Shown here: piece after piece, positions 45,191 through 58,624 of the stretch
Layout of the letters: every line of letters begins with the position of its first letter
Position numbering within the stretch: the stretch's first letter is position 1
Assembly: GCF_025698545.1 (NCBI RefSeq)
Contig: NC_068567.1
Coordinates: 60,145,371-60,209,370, forward strand
Length of the DNA stretch: 64,000 bases
DNA from: Gossypium raimondii
Lineage: Eukaryota; Streptophyta; Magnoliopsida; Malvales; Malvaceae
Direction of reading: 5' to 3'
Translations under genes and position numbers: made by a program
The notes under the pieces: model-generated
Database searches by the model: none
What the model was told of the DNA's origin: nothing
What the model saw: the letters and a program-made list of their open reading frames with translations, nothing else

Positions 45191-46112
45191 TTTGGGTGAT
45201 TACATCGTTGTTATATGTTTGAATTTAGTTATTATGGAAGACAAAAATTTTGAAACAGCACAAAGGTTGCATTCACCATACTTTCTTAATAGAATGCTTT
45301 TGTCTTTTTTTTTTTTTTTTTTATGGTTAGGGAGGGAAGGGATGTAGGGTTTAAGTCGTGTCATTTAAATGCTGGATAAGATTTTTAATTTTTAAAATGT
45401 TTAATTTGGATCTAATATGGAGCATATTTAAAATTTATAAATTGTTCGATTTTACATGATAAAAAATAAATAGTCATTAAATTTAGAAAAGTTATTTCCT
45501 TTTAACACGTCATATTTAAGTTATTTATGTGATAGATATTTACAATTTAATTTGTATGTTTAAAATATACTCTAAATCTAATTTGAGCCCGCATTTAGCA
45601 TTTAAGCTAATAATTAGGTTAACGGAAGAACCTTTTAATTACTCAATTATAATATTTTTGAAGTTTAGAGACAAATTAAAAATTTAAACTATAATGTAAG
45701 GATGTCTGATGCAATTAACCCATGTAAAATATAATATAACATTTGGTTGATTTGGTTTTAGCTTTGCTTCCTCTTTTTCTTCTTTGTTTTTTTAGTTTCA
45801 AAGCAGATAAAAGTTAGAAGCACAAATCGGTTTTGTGAAACAAATTTAAATACGATGGGGGACATATTTTTTTTTGGGCCAGTTAGATCAGAAGGCAGTA
45901 TCTTCAGGGACTAAAAAGAAAAGGTTCATTGAAAGACAGCATATGAAAAATATCCCAACATTAGCTTTTGTCATTTGACCCCTCCCCCCATCCATGAAAC
46001 TCTGATATGAGCAATGCCCGTTACACATCACATGCATCATGTCTCAATTCTCATCTACATATATTTAGGCCTAAATTTCTAATTGTGTTAAGAAATGGGG
46101 TCTTGATTTTTA
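45191..46112. other. Intergenic, nothing recognised
   Basis: AT-rich with a long T-run at about 45305-45325. No gene or named repeat identified. Confidence 0.4.
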
Positions 46113-46710
46113 GGGTAAACTATATTGGTAGTCACTTAATTATTAGTATTTTTTTTTTGGTTACCCACTTATGAAAAGTTTTAAAATGATCACCTAATTA
46201 TTCAACTTTTTTCTTAGTCACATGCCCTTAAATTACTAACAGAAAGATAACTTGGCAATTTTAAAATTAGTATAATAACAACTTTAACCCTCAATATTTA
46301 TATATTGTGTCAATTTAGTCTTAATTCTAAAAAAATTAACCCTTAATGTTTATACATTGTGTAATTTGATTTTTTGTAGTTTTGTTTATTTTAAAAGAAT
46401 GAGAAAAATAAAATTATTATCTTGAATTTTTGGGGTTTCCGTTTTGGTATATATATATTTTTATCAAATTTAGCTAATAAATTTGTCTTTTAGCTTTTCA
46501 AATGAAAAAGTCATAAAAAATTACAAAAAAATCGAATTACACAATGGGTAAATGTTAAGAATTATTTTTTAGAATCAAGACTGTGTATAAATATTAAGGA
46601 TTAAAGTTATTATTATGTCAAATTTAAAAGATATCACGTCATCTTTCCGTTATTTAAAAAATTGATAACAAAATTAAATAATTGAATAACTACTTTATAA
46701 CTAATAAAAA
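46113..46710. mobile_element. Palindromic MITE, family P1
   Basis: Starts gggtaaactatattggtagt; the closing arm (aaattgataacaaaattaaa, ttgaataactactttataac) mirrors it imperfectly. The middle phrase aaattagtataataacaact mirrors taaagttattattatgtcaa. Confidence 0.5.
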
Positions 46711-46916
46711 ATTATATAGAATACTCTTTATTTATATGCGGGAAGCATTATTTTTTTCCTGTTCCCAGTTTCTGGTTAAAATTATCTTTGCATTGCTGCA
46801 ACTGCCGACAATGATTTACTTTCCTGCTCTCTTTATCCTTTATGGCCTGAAATTTTGGATAGCAATTGTAGTTTTCAAATGTTCTAAAAAGATCAGCTGG
46901 AGCCCTTTTTTACCAG

Positions 46917-47432
46917 GTTAGATTCAGTTATTAGTCCCTATACTTTATTAAAATTATAAATTTAGTCTCTATACATTTATTTAGTCATTTTTAGCTTACG
47001 TATTTTTAGAATTTTAAAGTTCTCACCAAATAATTATTGTTAAATTTATTAAGTTAAGTTTTGATATTCTTAAAATCTGATGCAATAAACATGTTATTAT
47101 ATGTGTAATACCACATCAGCTTGTTTTTTCATATATTACACATTAAAAATCCAGTTAATGGATTAACGACTGTGATTTACGTTAACATTGAAATTTCAAA
47201 TTTTGAATAGTATATGAACTTAGAATGATCCAAATGAAGAAAATGGACTAAATCTACAACTTCGCATATAATACAAGACTAATACTTGAATTGAACCAAA
47301 TGAATTTACAATTGTTTGTGTCGGGACTAAAACTTCAAAATTCGAAAAATACAACTAAAACTGATCAAATTAAAATACAGAGACTAAATCAACAACTTTC
47401 ATAAAGTACATGTACTAATAGCAGAATTTAAC
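46917..47432. mobile_element. Palindromic MITE, family P2
   Basis: Left end gttagattcagttattagtc, right end ctaatagcagaatttaac, with inverted arms (aaattataaatttagtctct against agagactaaatcaacaactt). It lies just beyond the 3' end of the SOFL gene. Confidence 0.6.
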
Positions 47433-47700
47433 TTTTTTATTACACGGAAACAAAACTTGAGGCTTAACCCACAATGATTAGGACAAGATGAGTAAAAAAA
47501 ACACACAGAAGAAATTTATTTTCCAAATGTTGCTCTAAGGTTGGTTTTTTCATTGCAATGGCTGATACAAAGGCAAATCCAAATAAAAATGAAGAATAAA
47601 AGGAACAACATCTCCCTTGAGATCTGACATTTGATATAAAGAGCTCAACTCCATTGATCATTTCCTTAAAACCATCTGTCAATTATGAAACTTCCATTAA

Positions 47701-48430
47701 TTAGGTGATTATATATATATAAAGCTTAAAGATTGTAAAGCTACTTAACTGGTTAGTTTGTAGCTGGTTTCCATATGGAGAGTACTGATAAAAACCACAG
47801 TGGTCACGGAATGCAGGCCCTCCCTGCAATAATTCAATGTTATATATATGGAAAACCTGGAACTGGAAATCAAATTCAGGGAATTCAATTACCATAAAGT
47901 GTGTTGCAGAGAATCCCTGTAGGGGATAATCAAATACACTCTCCATTGAAACTTCATCATAGGTCTGAACAAAATCAGTGTAACCCATAGTTATGAATGA
48001 CTGAAAGAACATATATATACAAGTGAAGTGGAGTTAATTAATTTACCTTGGAGAAATTTATAAGAGGAGAGCTGGTGGCAGTATCATCAAGACAAGAAGG
48101 CGGTACTTGTTGTTTAGCACCATTTTTATCCAATGCAGCAACTTGGGGTAAGGGATAATGATACTGGTCATCATCATGACCATCATCACCATTGAAGCAG
48201 CCATTAATTTCATAGAAGAAATGTGGTGGAGGTCCAGAAGATGCATCAGAAATCATGGAAAGGTCTTCTTCTTCTTCTTCAACAACCTCTTCTTTATTAC
48301 CTCTATCATTGCTATCTTTGAAATCATTGCTTGAAGGATTTGCAGACAGGAAAGAGTGGTCTAAGTAATTAGTCCAACCAGATTCATAACCACTATTACA
48401 TTCTGTGGCAAACAAACCATAGTCATCCAT
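47701..48430 (-). CDS. SOB FIVE-LIKE (SOFL) protein, three exons
   Basis: Exon 1 is 48430-48047 (128 codons), exon 2 is 48000-47893 (36 codons) and exon 3 is 47823-47701 (40 codons plus stop), all phase 0. Donors are AAG/GTAAAT and ATG/GTAATT; acceptors are TTTCAG and TTGCAG. The 204-residue product carries the SOFL signatures: GYESGWTNYLD (residues 14-24), DLSMISDASSGPPPH (56-70), LDDTATSSPLINFSK (114-128) and GFSATHF (157-163), plus an acidic run (48-56). SOFL proteins are small plant-specific proteins; Arabidopsis members raise cytokinin levels when overexpressed and affect growth and senescence. Intron 2 (69 bp) keeps the frame, so its retention would add 23 residues. The last 15 residues are hydrophobic and may reflect read-through into 3' UTR rather than family sequence. 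Confidence 0.88.
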
Positions 48431-49942
48431 ATGATTTTTTTTTTCCTTACAAGAAAACCCTCCTACAACTCAATGTGTTTTTCCCTCTTGTGCATGGCAA
48501 TTGGGTCCTTTTTATCAACAAGACAAAGTGTGATGGTAACTCAGTTGAGAGTGACAGGGTGAGGTTATAAGTGTGTATGTGCCCCATATTAGGGATAGAA
48601 AGTAAGGGATTGACAATGACCATAGATAAAAATATCAAGACTCCAAATCATACACTAGTTTTGCGCCCCCATACTCTCACCATTTTGGTATTGTTTTCGA
48701 TCTGGATTGTCTTTTGACTCTACTCTAAAACCTTAATGAATTCGCATAGTGAAGATACCTCGAACCGTCAATTTTTGAGATAACCTCATTCTATGAACTA
48801 CCAAATTTTTTTTGTAAAATCAGAGTGCTACTTGGTGGGTTCCTCTACCATTCAAGGAGGTACATGTAATGTGAAAATAAGAAAGAAAGAGAGAGAGACA
48901 CAAGGGAAAGTCACTAAAACCCTCCACATGCTAGACAGCGAGGCAATGTGTACCCTCTTTGCAGATCCGGAAACACCTCCATTTTCCTTTCCTCACCATT
49001 TATGGACACCTACTCTTTCCATAGTAGAGGTGTTCAAATCGAACTTAAAATTTATATATTCAAATTTCGTCGATTAAACTTAGGAGAGAGCCGATTAAGC
49101 TGAACAGCTAACTCTAGAGAATATGGTCCTCACAAGGCATCTACTATCATGTACATAGGTACTTTGTGCAGTAGATTTTTTAGGTCTGGGTGCACAGTTT
49201 TTTTTTTCCTTCTTGAAGATATATATATATATTATGCGACTTACGAGACAACAAGTACTAACTGTATATCAGTCATTTTCTTTCATTTTCAAGCTTTTAA
49301 TTCTCCCCATATGTAATGTCTAGTCACTTTTAGTTAGGCAAAAAAAAACCATAACCCATAAATATTAAAAAAATAGAAAAAAAGTCATCTTATAATCAAT
49401 GTATTTAGTCTATAACCCTAAACCGAATTAGTATAAGCACATATTTATGGAACAAAGGCTAAACACAACATGCACCACATAAATGATAATACAAAAGCAT
49501 GACGAATGAAAAAAATCTTTCTTTTCTGTTTTTAGGACAAAGGGTGTTTTTTTTCTCCTTTTCCTTTTTTGATTATATTTTTTCCAACTATATACATATA
49601 TATAAGCTAGCAGAAAGACCACAGCCTAAGCCTATGCTGACAAGACTTTGTGTGCAAGGATGAAAGAGGCCCTCAAAACCCTAGCTAATAAGGTTTGGGA
49701 TTGGGAGACGCCCTAAATATCTCTACTTCATGGCCAGAGACCACTCACCAAATTGTGAGCTGCTTCATCATTATTTTTTTAGATTTCCCATCTTAGTGAT
49801 CTTTGCTATCAAGTAAACACATGATAATCTAATCAAATTCAGAATCGAGCAAAATTCAACCCTTAAACGGGGTAAAGCTCTTTCTAACTTTATTTTCTCG
49901 GCTCCTAAACTTTACTTAGAGATATCACCACTTGACTGAAAA
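48431..49942. other. SOFL upstream region and intergenic
   Basis: Presumed SOFL promoter; no firm TATA box picked. A hAT-like end (tagaggtgttcaaatcgaac) occurs at about 49026. Other frames are short and without domains. Confidence 0.35.
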
Positions 49943-50525
49943 GGGTAAACTATATTGGTAGTCACCTAATTATTAATTTTTTTTTGTCAATCAATTATGA
50001 AAAGTTACAAAATATTTACTCAATTATTAAAAAAGTAAAATTGAAAAACAATACCAAATTACACAATATGTAAAAACTAAGGGTTAATTTTTTTAGTATC
50101 AAAACTAAATTGACACAATGTATAAATGTTGAGGGTTAAAGTTGCTATTATGCCAATTTTAAATGTTGTCACATCATCTTCCCTCAGTCATTTAACGGTT
50201 GGTTACCAAAAAATTTTGAATAGCTGGATGACTATTTTGTAATTTGTGATAGTTGGGTATAGAGTTGTCTATGGGTCGAGCCGAGGCCAGATTCCAAAAA
50301 AGTTCATGTCTTGGCCTATTCTAGGGTCAGCCTGACCCGTCCAAAAAACTCATTTCATTGTTCAAAAAATAATAAAATTTTAAAAATATATTATTTTTAT
50401 TATTTAAATTGAATTCAAGCCGATTAGTCTAGACCAAGAAAAAAAATCATTATCCAAATCCGGCTCAAATAGAGATACCTTAAACAAATCTAGTTAATAA
50501 TTAGATGAGTACAAATATAATTTAC
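49943..50525. mobile_element. Palindromic MITE, family P1, interrupted by a hAT element
   Basis: Starts gggtaaactatattggtagtc; the closing arm resumes after an insertion as aataattagatgagtacaaat followed by ataatttac, its reverse complement. The insertion is the element at 50260-50492. Confidence 0.6.
50260..50492 (+). mobile_element. Diverged hAT element inside a MITE
   Basis: Begins TAGAGTTGTCTATGGGTCGA and ends with the reverse complement of TAGATTTGTTTAAGG. Flanking octamers are GTTGGGTA and GTTAATAA, a 4/8 match. GC-rich phrases (gggtcagcctgacccgtcc) match the main hAT family. Confidence 0.5.
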
Positions 50526-50949
50526 ATATAAATGTAACAAGCATCCCATTCAAATAAATAGAATATGAGTTAATTGTGGTTTTCAACTCACCATCTTTTT
50601 AAGCAGTGATGAGGCAGATTTGAGGGATGAAAATTTGCTTAGTCTTTCCACACATACGCATCCTCTCCCTCTATCTCTCTAAATAATTGCTTGATGGATG
50701 CAAGATTAGGTTGGATAATGTGGTATCCTATCCAGCTCATATGGGCCACAATTTTAGAGAATTTGGTCATATGGGTTTTCTATGAGTTTTGGGTCCATAA
50801 TTCTACTTTGACCCTCATTTTCATACCTTCCCAAAGTTAGTCAACCCACAGCAGAGGTTCATACTACCCCTTAAATGTGAAAACTATTTCCTCTTGTAGG
50901 TGAAAACCTAAGTTAAGGGTTAATATTAACCTAAATATTACAACACCAT
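50526..50949. other. Intergenic, nothing recognised
   Basis: No gene or named repeat. The stretch is slightly richer in GC near 50640-50880, with no coding pattern. Confidence 0.35.
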
Positions 50950-53005
50950 ATATAACCAGTTAGTCACTCAAAAATTAAGTCGTTTCTATTTTGGTCACTT
51001 GAAAAGAATTTTGTTAATTTAGTTACCGTCGTTAAAGAAATTGGCCAAAATTATCACTCTATCGTTAAATTTAATGAAATGCCTTTATTTCTTTTTTTTT
51101 ATTAGATGCCGTTTCCTTTAAAGATTCAGTTGCTTCCTCCATTGTACCACCGCCTTTGAGTGTTGTCTTATCATTTCTCCTTATTTTCTCTATTTTCCTT
51201 CTCATTTCTTCTCTTTACCCACGACCATCGCTTCTCACCATCATTGTTTGTGATCTTCTAACGTCTTCTTTGATATTGATAAGTGCTAAAAGTAACATGT
51301 ATTAATCTCATTTTTAATACGTTTTTTGGTGATTATTCTATGTTAATTGTGAATTTTATGCTCTTAATCTTTTAAATTCATGCTTTTATTCCTAATAGAG
51401 CATTTGGGAGCAAAAGGAGTGAAAAACAAGCAAAAACCAGAAAATCGAAGAAAGATACAAGAGCCAAACAAGCTGACCCATTCCACACGTCCTATCCACA
51501 CGGGTTACCACACGACCATGTGGTTGGCCATGTCGACTTTGCAGATTTGCACCCTAAACTACGGAAAATTGTGATTTTTAGGTTTTTTGGGCTTTCTAAG
51601 GCGTATATATGACAAAAATAAGAAGATAGGAGGGAATCGCCATAGAATATTCAAGAAAGCAACTCGAAAAACACCATTGAAGCTGATTTTGAAGCAAATT
51701 TCTGTCAAGATTGAAGACTCCCAGTTGATTTCTTAGGAGATTATCATGAGTTTCTTTATTTCTTTCAGTTATACTATATCGTTGTTGTTTTTATTTTCAA
51801 GCATGAACTATTTTCTAAATGCCTAAGGAGATGAACACCATGATGGATTCTATCATTTGATTTTTATTTTACACAATAAATACTTAGTTTATTGCTTTCA
51901 ATTATGTGTGCTTAATTTTTTGGTTTAATATTTCTAGACTATTGATCCATGTTTGATGTGTTTAAATTAGAGGAGGAATACACCCTGTTTAAGAGTAGAT
52001 CTTGCATAATTGAGTGGAGTTGCATGCAATCCCAGAAATAGGATGACATAAATCAACCGGATTAGAGACAAATCTAATAGGGGAATCCATAATACGAGTT
52101 AATGCGATAATAGGGGTTTTAATTAGAAAGAAATTTCAATTAATCAACCTAGAGTCAGTTGCTCTTACTCTCGAAAGAGATATTAGCATAATTTAGGGAT
52201 TTCTACGGATCAAGATACTTAAGTAAAAAAATTGTGTAATTTAGATTGATAATGACAGATGAAGTCTATGTGAATTCTTTCCTGGGCACTGTTTTGCTTC
52301 TTGGTTATTTATCGGTTATTTTTTTGTTTTGTTCTTTGTTGTGTCTATTAGTTAATTAAATTAGTTAATTTTAGTTTTAATAAATCACTCCAATTATTCG
52401 GTTAAATTCTAGAAAGACAATAATTACTAGTACTTTTAGTCTTTGTGGGAACGATATTTGTGCTCATCGTAGCTATACTATTAATTGATAGCTACGGTGA
52501 GCACTTGTCTTAATCAAATTTTTAGTTAGTTCATAACGCATCAGATATTAGACTGTCGATCCAAAACCACCAAAGTGAAGCTTAAATCCTTCTCTTTAGA
52601 TTTATAGGATTAGATTTCTCAAAAAAAAAACCTTAAAAAAAATGTGAGGTGACTCCCAAAGGTTTAGAATTTTTGTGCTTCAATCTTCTAATCTCGTCGT
52701 CGATATGACCTTGTTTTGAGATGTTTTTCTACTTTTGAGCTCACTAGCGGTCATTTAATAGAAACATTGATGACATCTTTAGGGAGGTGATGGTTTGGGT
52801 TTCTAAATTAGAAGTGAGACGACAAAGAGAAGAAGAGGAGATTGAAAAATATAAAGGAATTTTGTTTTTAAATAATTTAATGATGAAAGAGAAAGAAATA
52901 TGTTTGATGGTTGAATGACTAGTTTGATCAATTTCTTTAATGGCAATAACTAAACTAACAAAAAGAATTGAAGTCATCAAAATAATAAAAACTAAAAATG
53001 TCTTC
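50950..53005. mobile_element. Inverted-repeat element split by a solo LTR
   Basis: Left arm (50950-51062: tctattttggtcacttgaaa, tttgttaatttagttaccgt) and right arm (about 52895-53005: gatcaatttctttaatggca, aataactaaactaacaaaaa) are reverse complements. The intervening DNA includes the LTR at 51277-52543. Confidence 0.6.
51277..52543 (+). mobile_element. Solo LTR, 1,267 bp, exact 5-bp target duplication
   Basis: Begins TGATAAGTGCTAAAAG and ends TTCATAACGCATCA, starting TG and ending CA. Flanking pentamers are GATAT on both sides (51272-51276, 52544-52548). There are no internal retrotransposon genes, so it arose by LTR-LTR recombination. A short palindrome (gctacgatgagcac reversed against gctacggtgagcac) sits near the 3' end (52460-52505). 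Lineage not determined. Confidence 0.9.
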
Positions 53006-54463
53006 TTACCTTTTTTAATTTAAAAATCTCAATTCAATCGTAAACATTATTGGTATTTTTGTCCAAATTTGTCAACTTGACATGTTGATTAAACGCATTG
53101 TATAATTAAATTAATTTGTTCATGGACCAAATTTGAGAAAATCTTTTTCCTTAATTTAGTTCCTATGTTTAAACTCATTATTTATTTAATATTTAAAATT
53201 AATTATATTAACATTTTTCATTTTTATAATTAAGTCTACATAATTACTCAATCAATATCAATTCAAAATTATATTTTGTTAAATAATTGAATTTTATATG
53301 CTGCTCTTTTGTACCCAAACTTTTGAGCCCTCTAATTAACAATGCTGTGGAGGGTAACCTCATTCACTTAATTCTTATATATTTGAATTTTATTCAAGTT
53401 TTGGGATACATGATTTAAAAGATAATTATTTGGTATATTGCAAGAAAATTTAGCATACAATGATTAATTTATCTATTTATTTTTATTTAATGTACAATAA
53501 CTAATTTATCTATTCTTTTAGTAAAAAGATAAAATGCAATTTTATTTTTAGTACAGGACCTTCATGATATTTTATTGAAAAATTGGATACACATTTTATA
53601 CTATTATTTAGGTGTTTAGGGTTTAATTGTTAAATTACGAAAATGTTCTTCCGTAATTAATATTAAAATATGTATATGGTGAGATTTAAACTCAAATCAA
53701 TTACATTAGTAAAACCTTTAATTTACCACTCAACTAAAACTTTATTTTAATATTTTTCTATATTTTAATTTTAATTATACACACTTTATTACTTCCATAA
53801 ATTGTATATCTATACTTACTATTATTTAAATATTTTATTGAGTTGGTGTCAACCTCAACCGAGTCATTTTCTTAATTAAAATAAGTTATATTATTCGACA
53901 ATACTTTGTTTTTAATTTAAAAACCAATAAAAATATGCATATATTGGAATTTAAACTTAAACCGATTGCATTAATATAACTTTTAATTTACCACTCACTA
54001 AAATTTTATTTTGATATTTTTTAATTTTAATTATGCAAACTTTATTACTTATGTTATTTTTAAGCACACATTTATATTCTATATTTGTGGTTTTCACACG
54101 TATAGAAGCGTTAGGATTTCTAATATCAAATTAAGGATTTATCAATTTTAGAAAAAAAAAATTCAAATTTTAAATAATCTCATAACATTCTACTACTAGG
54201 GTTTTTTTTTTACTTTTACAATTTTAACCTCACAGTTATTTATCTCTGCATAGTTGGTTTTTCCATTACAAATTGGGGTTGATGATAAGTATCTATCTCC
54301 TTAATGAGCCTATAGAATGCGGAGGATTAGTTACTGGGCTCGCACTAATAGATAGCTTAAGAAATAAAATAAAAAAAACCCAAAAAATCCATATTCACAT
54401 ATATAAAATATATATTATCCATGTATGTAATTTTCCTTGATTTTAATTTTTACTAACTTTTTT
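53006..54463. other. Intergenic, with a diverged duplication
   Basis: No gene. About 53665-53830 and 53930-54060 are diverged direct repeats (caattacattagtaaaacct and cgattgcattaatataactt; both then ttaatttaccactca), offset by about 264 bp. Confidence 0.45.
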
Positions 54464-54605
54464 GCCGATTGACTCCTAACTCGATTGACATGAATATTAT
54501 TACCAATGTAGAAAGGCGTGGGTTCGAGTACGTTGAAACATATTATCCTCCTATTTATAAATCAAAGAGAGACTATAAATAATTATTCACATTATGTCGA
54601 GAAAA
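54464..54605 (+). mobile_element. tRNA-derived SINE, copy d
   Basis: A-box-like CTAACTCGATTGACATGAA, B-box GGGTTCGAGTACG about 35 bp on, the body tattatcctcctatttataa, and a tail ending tatgtcgagaaaaa. Confidence 0.65.
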
Positions 54606-54849
54606 ACAGATATACCCATCATCCAACTCTTTTTCTTTTTATTTTTATTTTATGAAAATAATAATCTGTTCACTAACCTGATACCAAGTCTTATGCTACA
54701 GTTTTGTGTTACATCAAAACCTAATTATTAATTATATGTCTTCTCCTTTTCCATCTTCTTTATTTTTTCTCTTTTCTTGTCCCATATATAAATATATATC
54801 ATTTTATTAATTAATACATCAAATCTATTTTTGTTTTTAAGATTTCTGT

Positions 54850-54975
54850 TAGTTATTGATTCGTAATTTCATCGATATTATTATCAATGTAAGAGGACGT
54901 GAGTTCGAAGCGTGCTAAAATATAATAATTTTTCTATTTAAAAGTTGAGGAGGAACTATAAATAGTTCTAGACAC
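54850..54975 (+). mobile_element. tRNA-derived SINE, copy e
   Basis: Diverged A box (cgtaatttcatcgatatta), B-box-like GTGAGTTCGAAGCGTGC, and body with ttgaggaggaactataaata. It is about 250 bp from copy d in the same orientation. Confidence 0.6.
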
Positions 54976-55441
54976 ATTTAAATCAAATATATATATCATA
55001 TGAAAATTAAATTAACCAAATCAAATTATTTTAACTCAACCAAACATAATTATAATACATATCCTTTAAAAAATTGGTTAACCAACTTAAACAATTAATG
55101 TTAAGTCTGTTTAATTAAGTTGATTATAACCAATGTTTTTTTTTTTGTAATTGAATTGATGGTCAGACCGGTCAAATCACTGATTCTCAGTTCGACCTGT
55201 TAGTCTGATTTGATCATATAAATTATTTAAAAAATCATAAAAATAAAAATAGATAAAAAATTTTGTTCGACCTATTTTTTAGCTCAGTTCAATCAATTCA
55301 TATCGATTATTATTGGGGATTGGTCAATTAAATTGCTTGTGTAAAAAAACCAACCAAACCGACTTAAGAAAATGGATTACTCACCTTTATCTATTTCTTT
55401 TCAATATTTTTTTAAACAATCTCATTATAAATTCTGATTAT

Positions 55442-55588
55442 ATCTACTCTTTTTGACGCAAATGCCTAAAACTACCCATATCCCCTCCCCAACCCATAAA
55501 TAAGAGGACAATGCGCTTAGCGCATTCGAACTCACACATTTCTGCATTGACAGCAATATTCGTGCTAATCAAATTCAAACTCAATCGA
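55442..55588 (-). mobile_element. tRNA-derived SINE, copy f
   Basis: Reversed, it carries gattagcacgaatattgctg, a B-box-like GTGAGTTCGAATGCGC, and the well-kept body attgtcctcttatttatggg. The 3' tail runs into tgcgtcaaaaaga. The overlapping 63-codon frame is incidental. Confidence 0.7.
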
Positions 55589-58257
55589 CTTTTTTCAATA
55601 TTTTTATTTGAGCATATCTTAGTATGAATAATCACTTACATAGTTTTAGAAAAAATAAAATTGAGAAGGGTCAGATTTGACTTGTACTGTTGTCCCTTGT
55701 CTTTGGGGGGCATTTGTAAAGTGATTATTGAGCTATGAAAGTGATCAGACAACTCACATTAAAAACTTCATAAACACTTAGGAAGCTGCTGCTTTCATAA
55801 ATGGGGTCTCCACTTTACCCTAACAAAAATAATATCAATGTTCTTTTTAATCTCTAGAGCCATGCAATGCTATCATCATCATCTTACATGGCTCAATCTT
55901 ACCCTACAGTTTTTCATCAATCATTTTCTAATTTACTTATTTTATTGTTTACTGCAATATGATTCTCACTATCTTGTACCACTCCAATACCATATAAATT
56001 GTATGCCTTCTTTCATGAAATGATAATACATTTAATTTGATGACCATATTTAAGCCTAAAAATTACCCCACAATTTGATGCCATTAATTGATTCTTCATT
56101 AATCCATTTTCATACCCCCTTTTTTTTCCCTTTCCAAATCACCATTGAAATCTCAAGTACATTCTCTTGATTGTGTGACTCGAATCTTATCACTTACTGA
56201 AAAAATAAATATAGTGACAAAAAAAGGGGATCTGTAAAGGCAAAGAGTCGAGGGGCAAAGTTGAATCCGTATAGAACTATTTTTCTTCTATTTGACTTTA
56301 ATTAGAACAGAGTTTTTTAACTCTTAAATAAATGTACTCGAAACTCCTCTTGTATTATTCTTTTTCAACATTAGTGAATTTTTCCTCCTCTGTCCGTGGT
56401 TTTTCCACGTAAAATCTATGTATTCTTATTTTTCATTTTCTTATTGCTTTGCAATTGTTTTACCACCATTATTGACATTTATTATAACGAAATTAGTTTT
56501 TTTTAAAGTTATTATCAATATCAATCATTACAAACACTTAATTATATAATAACTCACCTGCTTACGATTTATGTAAGTGAAACTCAAACCTCGACACTTA
56601 AAATCTTAACCTTGTCGTTTCAACCAAGGTTTTATGGCTTGAGCTAAGTAGCGGATCTTAGCATTAAGACTTGGGGAGGTTTAACTAAAATTTTCAAAAA
56701 AATTAAAAGGATTTAATGAGAATGTTTAAAAATTTTGATAGATCTAATTAAAACTTTCAAGATTAATGAGAATTGATAAAGATTTTGAAGGGATCTAATT
56801 AAAATTTTTTAAAAGTTCAATGAGAAATTCCAAATTTTTGAAAAGGAGTCTATTTGGAGGCCTTTTATTCCGCCTCTTGTTGAGCTAAAGATCTATTACC
56901 TTACCTAGACAATCAAAGTTTTTTTTTTTTTGGCTTTTTGAAAATACAACTTACAATTAATCAACAATTATCATCAGAATTAATAATTACAAACACTTAA
57001 TTGTATAACTAATTCAACTCAAATTAACTTACCTACACATAATTTACACAATTAAAACTCGAATTTGAATACTCTAATCTCGAAAATCTCAACTATATCA
57101 TTTCATTTAACACCTAATTGAAAACTGTTAAGTAATTTTCCGTGTATCTTATTAAAGAGAACATTCGAATATTTAATTATATTATCACAATTCATGGACA
57201 TGACCCCACAATTCATAGGACTGACATTCTGAGCAAGTCTCGGGCATGTTACACACGTGTACCATTCGGTCCCCTACGTGCGAACTCCTTGGGTATATGT
57301 GAGTTGAGGCCGCAAACTCCTCTCAACCCATGCAAGCTGATATTGTGAGCTCCCCTAGCTATTCCCTCGCTGTACGCCTCACGCATATTCATCTAGTAAG
57401 GTCTGATCGGGTCGCGGGTAGTCGACCCGGATCTTACCTAAATTTCTTATTGATGATAATTGGTGTATAACAATTACTATTTTTTTTTAAAAAAAAACAT
57501 TATCTAATTATTAAGGGATCCAATGTTTTTATTTCTCCTAGTTAGTGATCTTCCTGGGTTTTTCTTTTTGTTTCATTTCTCCCTTACCAATGCAAAAAAG
57601 CAGATGGGGTCAGTGCACATTGAGTTGAATTTTGGACCACAACTGTGATTATAGATTTGCTAGTTTTATTCATAAAAGACCCTCTAACCCCAAACTAATT
57701 AAACCTTAATAAACATTATTTAAGCTTTCAAATTTGTGTTTGACCTTGTTGTGTCATTGATCTTTTAGCAAAGGAACAATAATACTGGGATCCCCAGACA
57801 TGACAAACAAAAAAGAAATGATAGAAATCAACCAACTACAAAAGGACAATATTATTTTATTGCAATTTGCCCCCCAAAAATAACTTCCTCAAAATGAACA
57901 AAGCAATGCACACCGGAAGATACACATGAAGAAAAAAACTAGACTCTGCTAAGATTAGAAATAGGAATAGCCAATTGGGTAGTCAGAATGGCACAACCCA
58001 CAACAATTTTTTTTTTTTAAATATAAATATGATGTTTGACTTACCTTTAACTTTGATTAAGTGCATCTTTCTAGTACATTTACAATTGACTTGTACTTAT
58101 TTGGCAGAGTGAATTATTGTCAACTTACACGTCATAAACAAAGAAGTCTTGTGATTTAAACTCACTAAATTTGTTTTTAGGAGTGTTCACCCGGTATCAC
58201 TAGGTTAAGAGTTGAGGTTCTGATTTAGTGTAATTATGTATAAAACTTTAATTTGAT
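55589..58257. other. Intergenic
   Basis: No gene found. About 57180-57440 is GC-richer than its surroundings (cgggtagtcgacccgg palindrome near 57415) and may be a repeat or a transferred fragment of unknown source. Other short frames show no domain. Confidence 0.35.
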
Positions 58258-58395
58258 TCTGATTGGGTTTAGCTCAGTTTGTAATATTAGTATTGTTGTC
58301 AGTATAGAAGGGTCGAGTTCGAACATGTTAAAGGGTGTTTTTCCTCCTATTTAATAATTGGGGAGGGATTATGAATGGTTCTAATTGATATAATT
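58258..58395 (+). mobile_element. tRNA-derived SINE, copy g
   Basis: The best preserved A box of the set, GGTTTAGCTCAGTTTGTAA, with a B-box-like GTCGAGTTCGAACATG, and body ggggagggattatgaatggt. Confidence 0.7.
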
Positions 58396-58624
58396 GTTTT
58401 TTTTACCTTACAAATTAGGGATGGTGGTCCAAACAAGTCTCTTATGTTGTTGGTGTAGATATAACTATTTGTATATATGATAAACAAAATGATATCATTG
58501 TATGTAACAATAATATTAGTTTTTTATGAAATCTGAACTATAATCAAAACATCATCTATACAATTATACAGAATCAAAATTCATTTATCATATTTTCTCA
58601 AACAATCAAAATTTTAGTATAATT

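Noticed and set aside
48793..49077. 94-codon plus-strand frame
   Set aside because: No domain, no neighbouring splice logic, and its end overlaps a hAT-like terminus at about 49026.
57142..57348. 68-codon frame in a GC-richer patch
   Set aside because: No recognisable domain; the patch may be a repeat or organellar fragment but I could not match it to a source.
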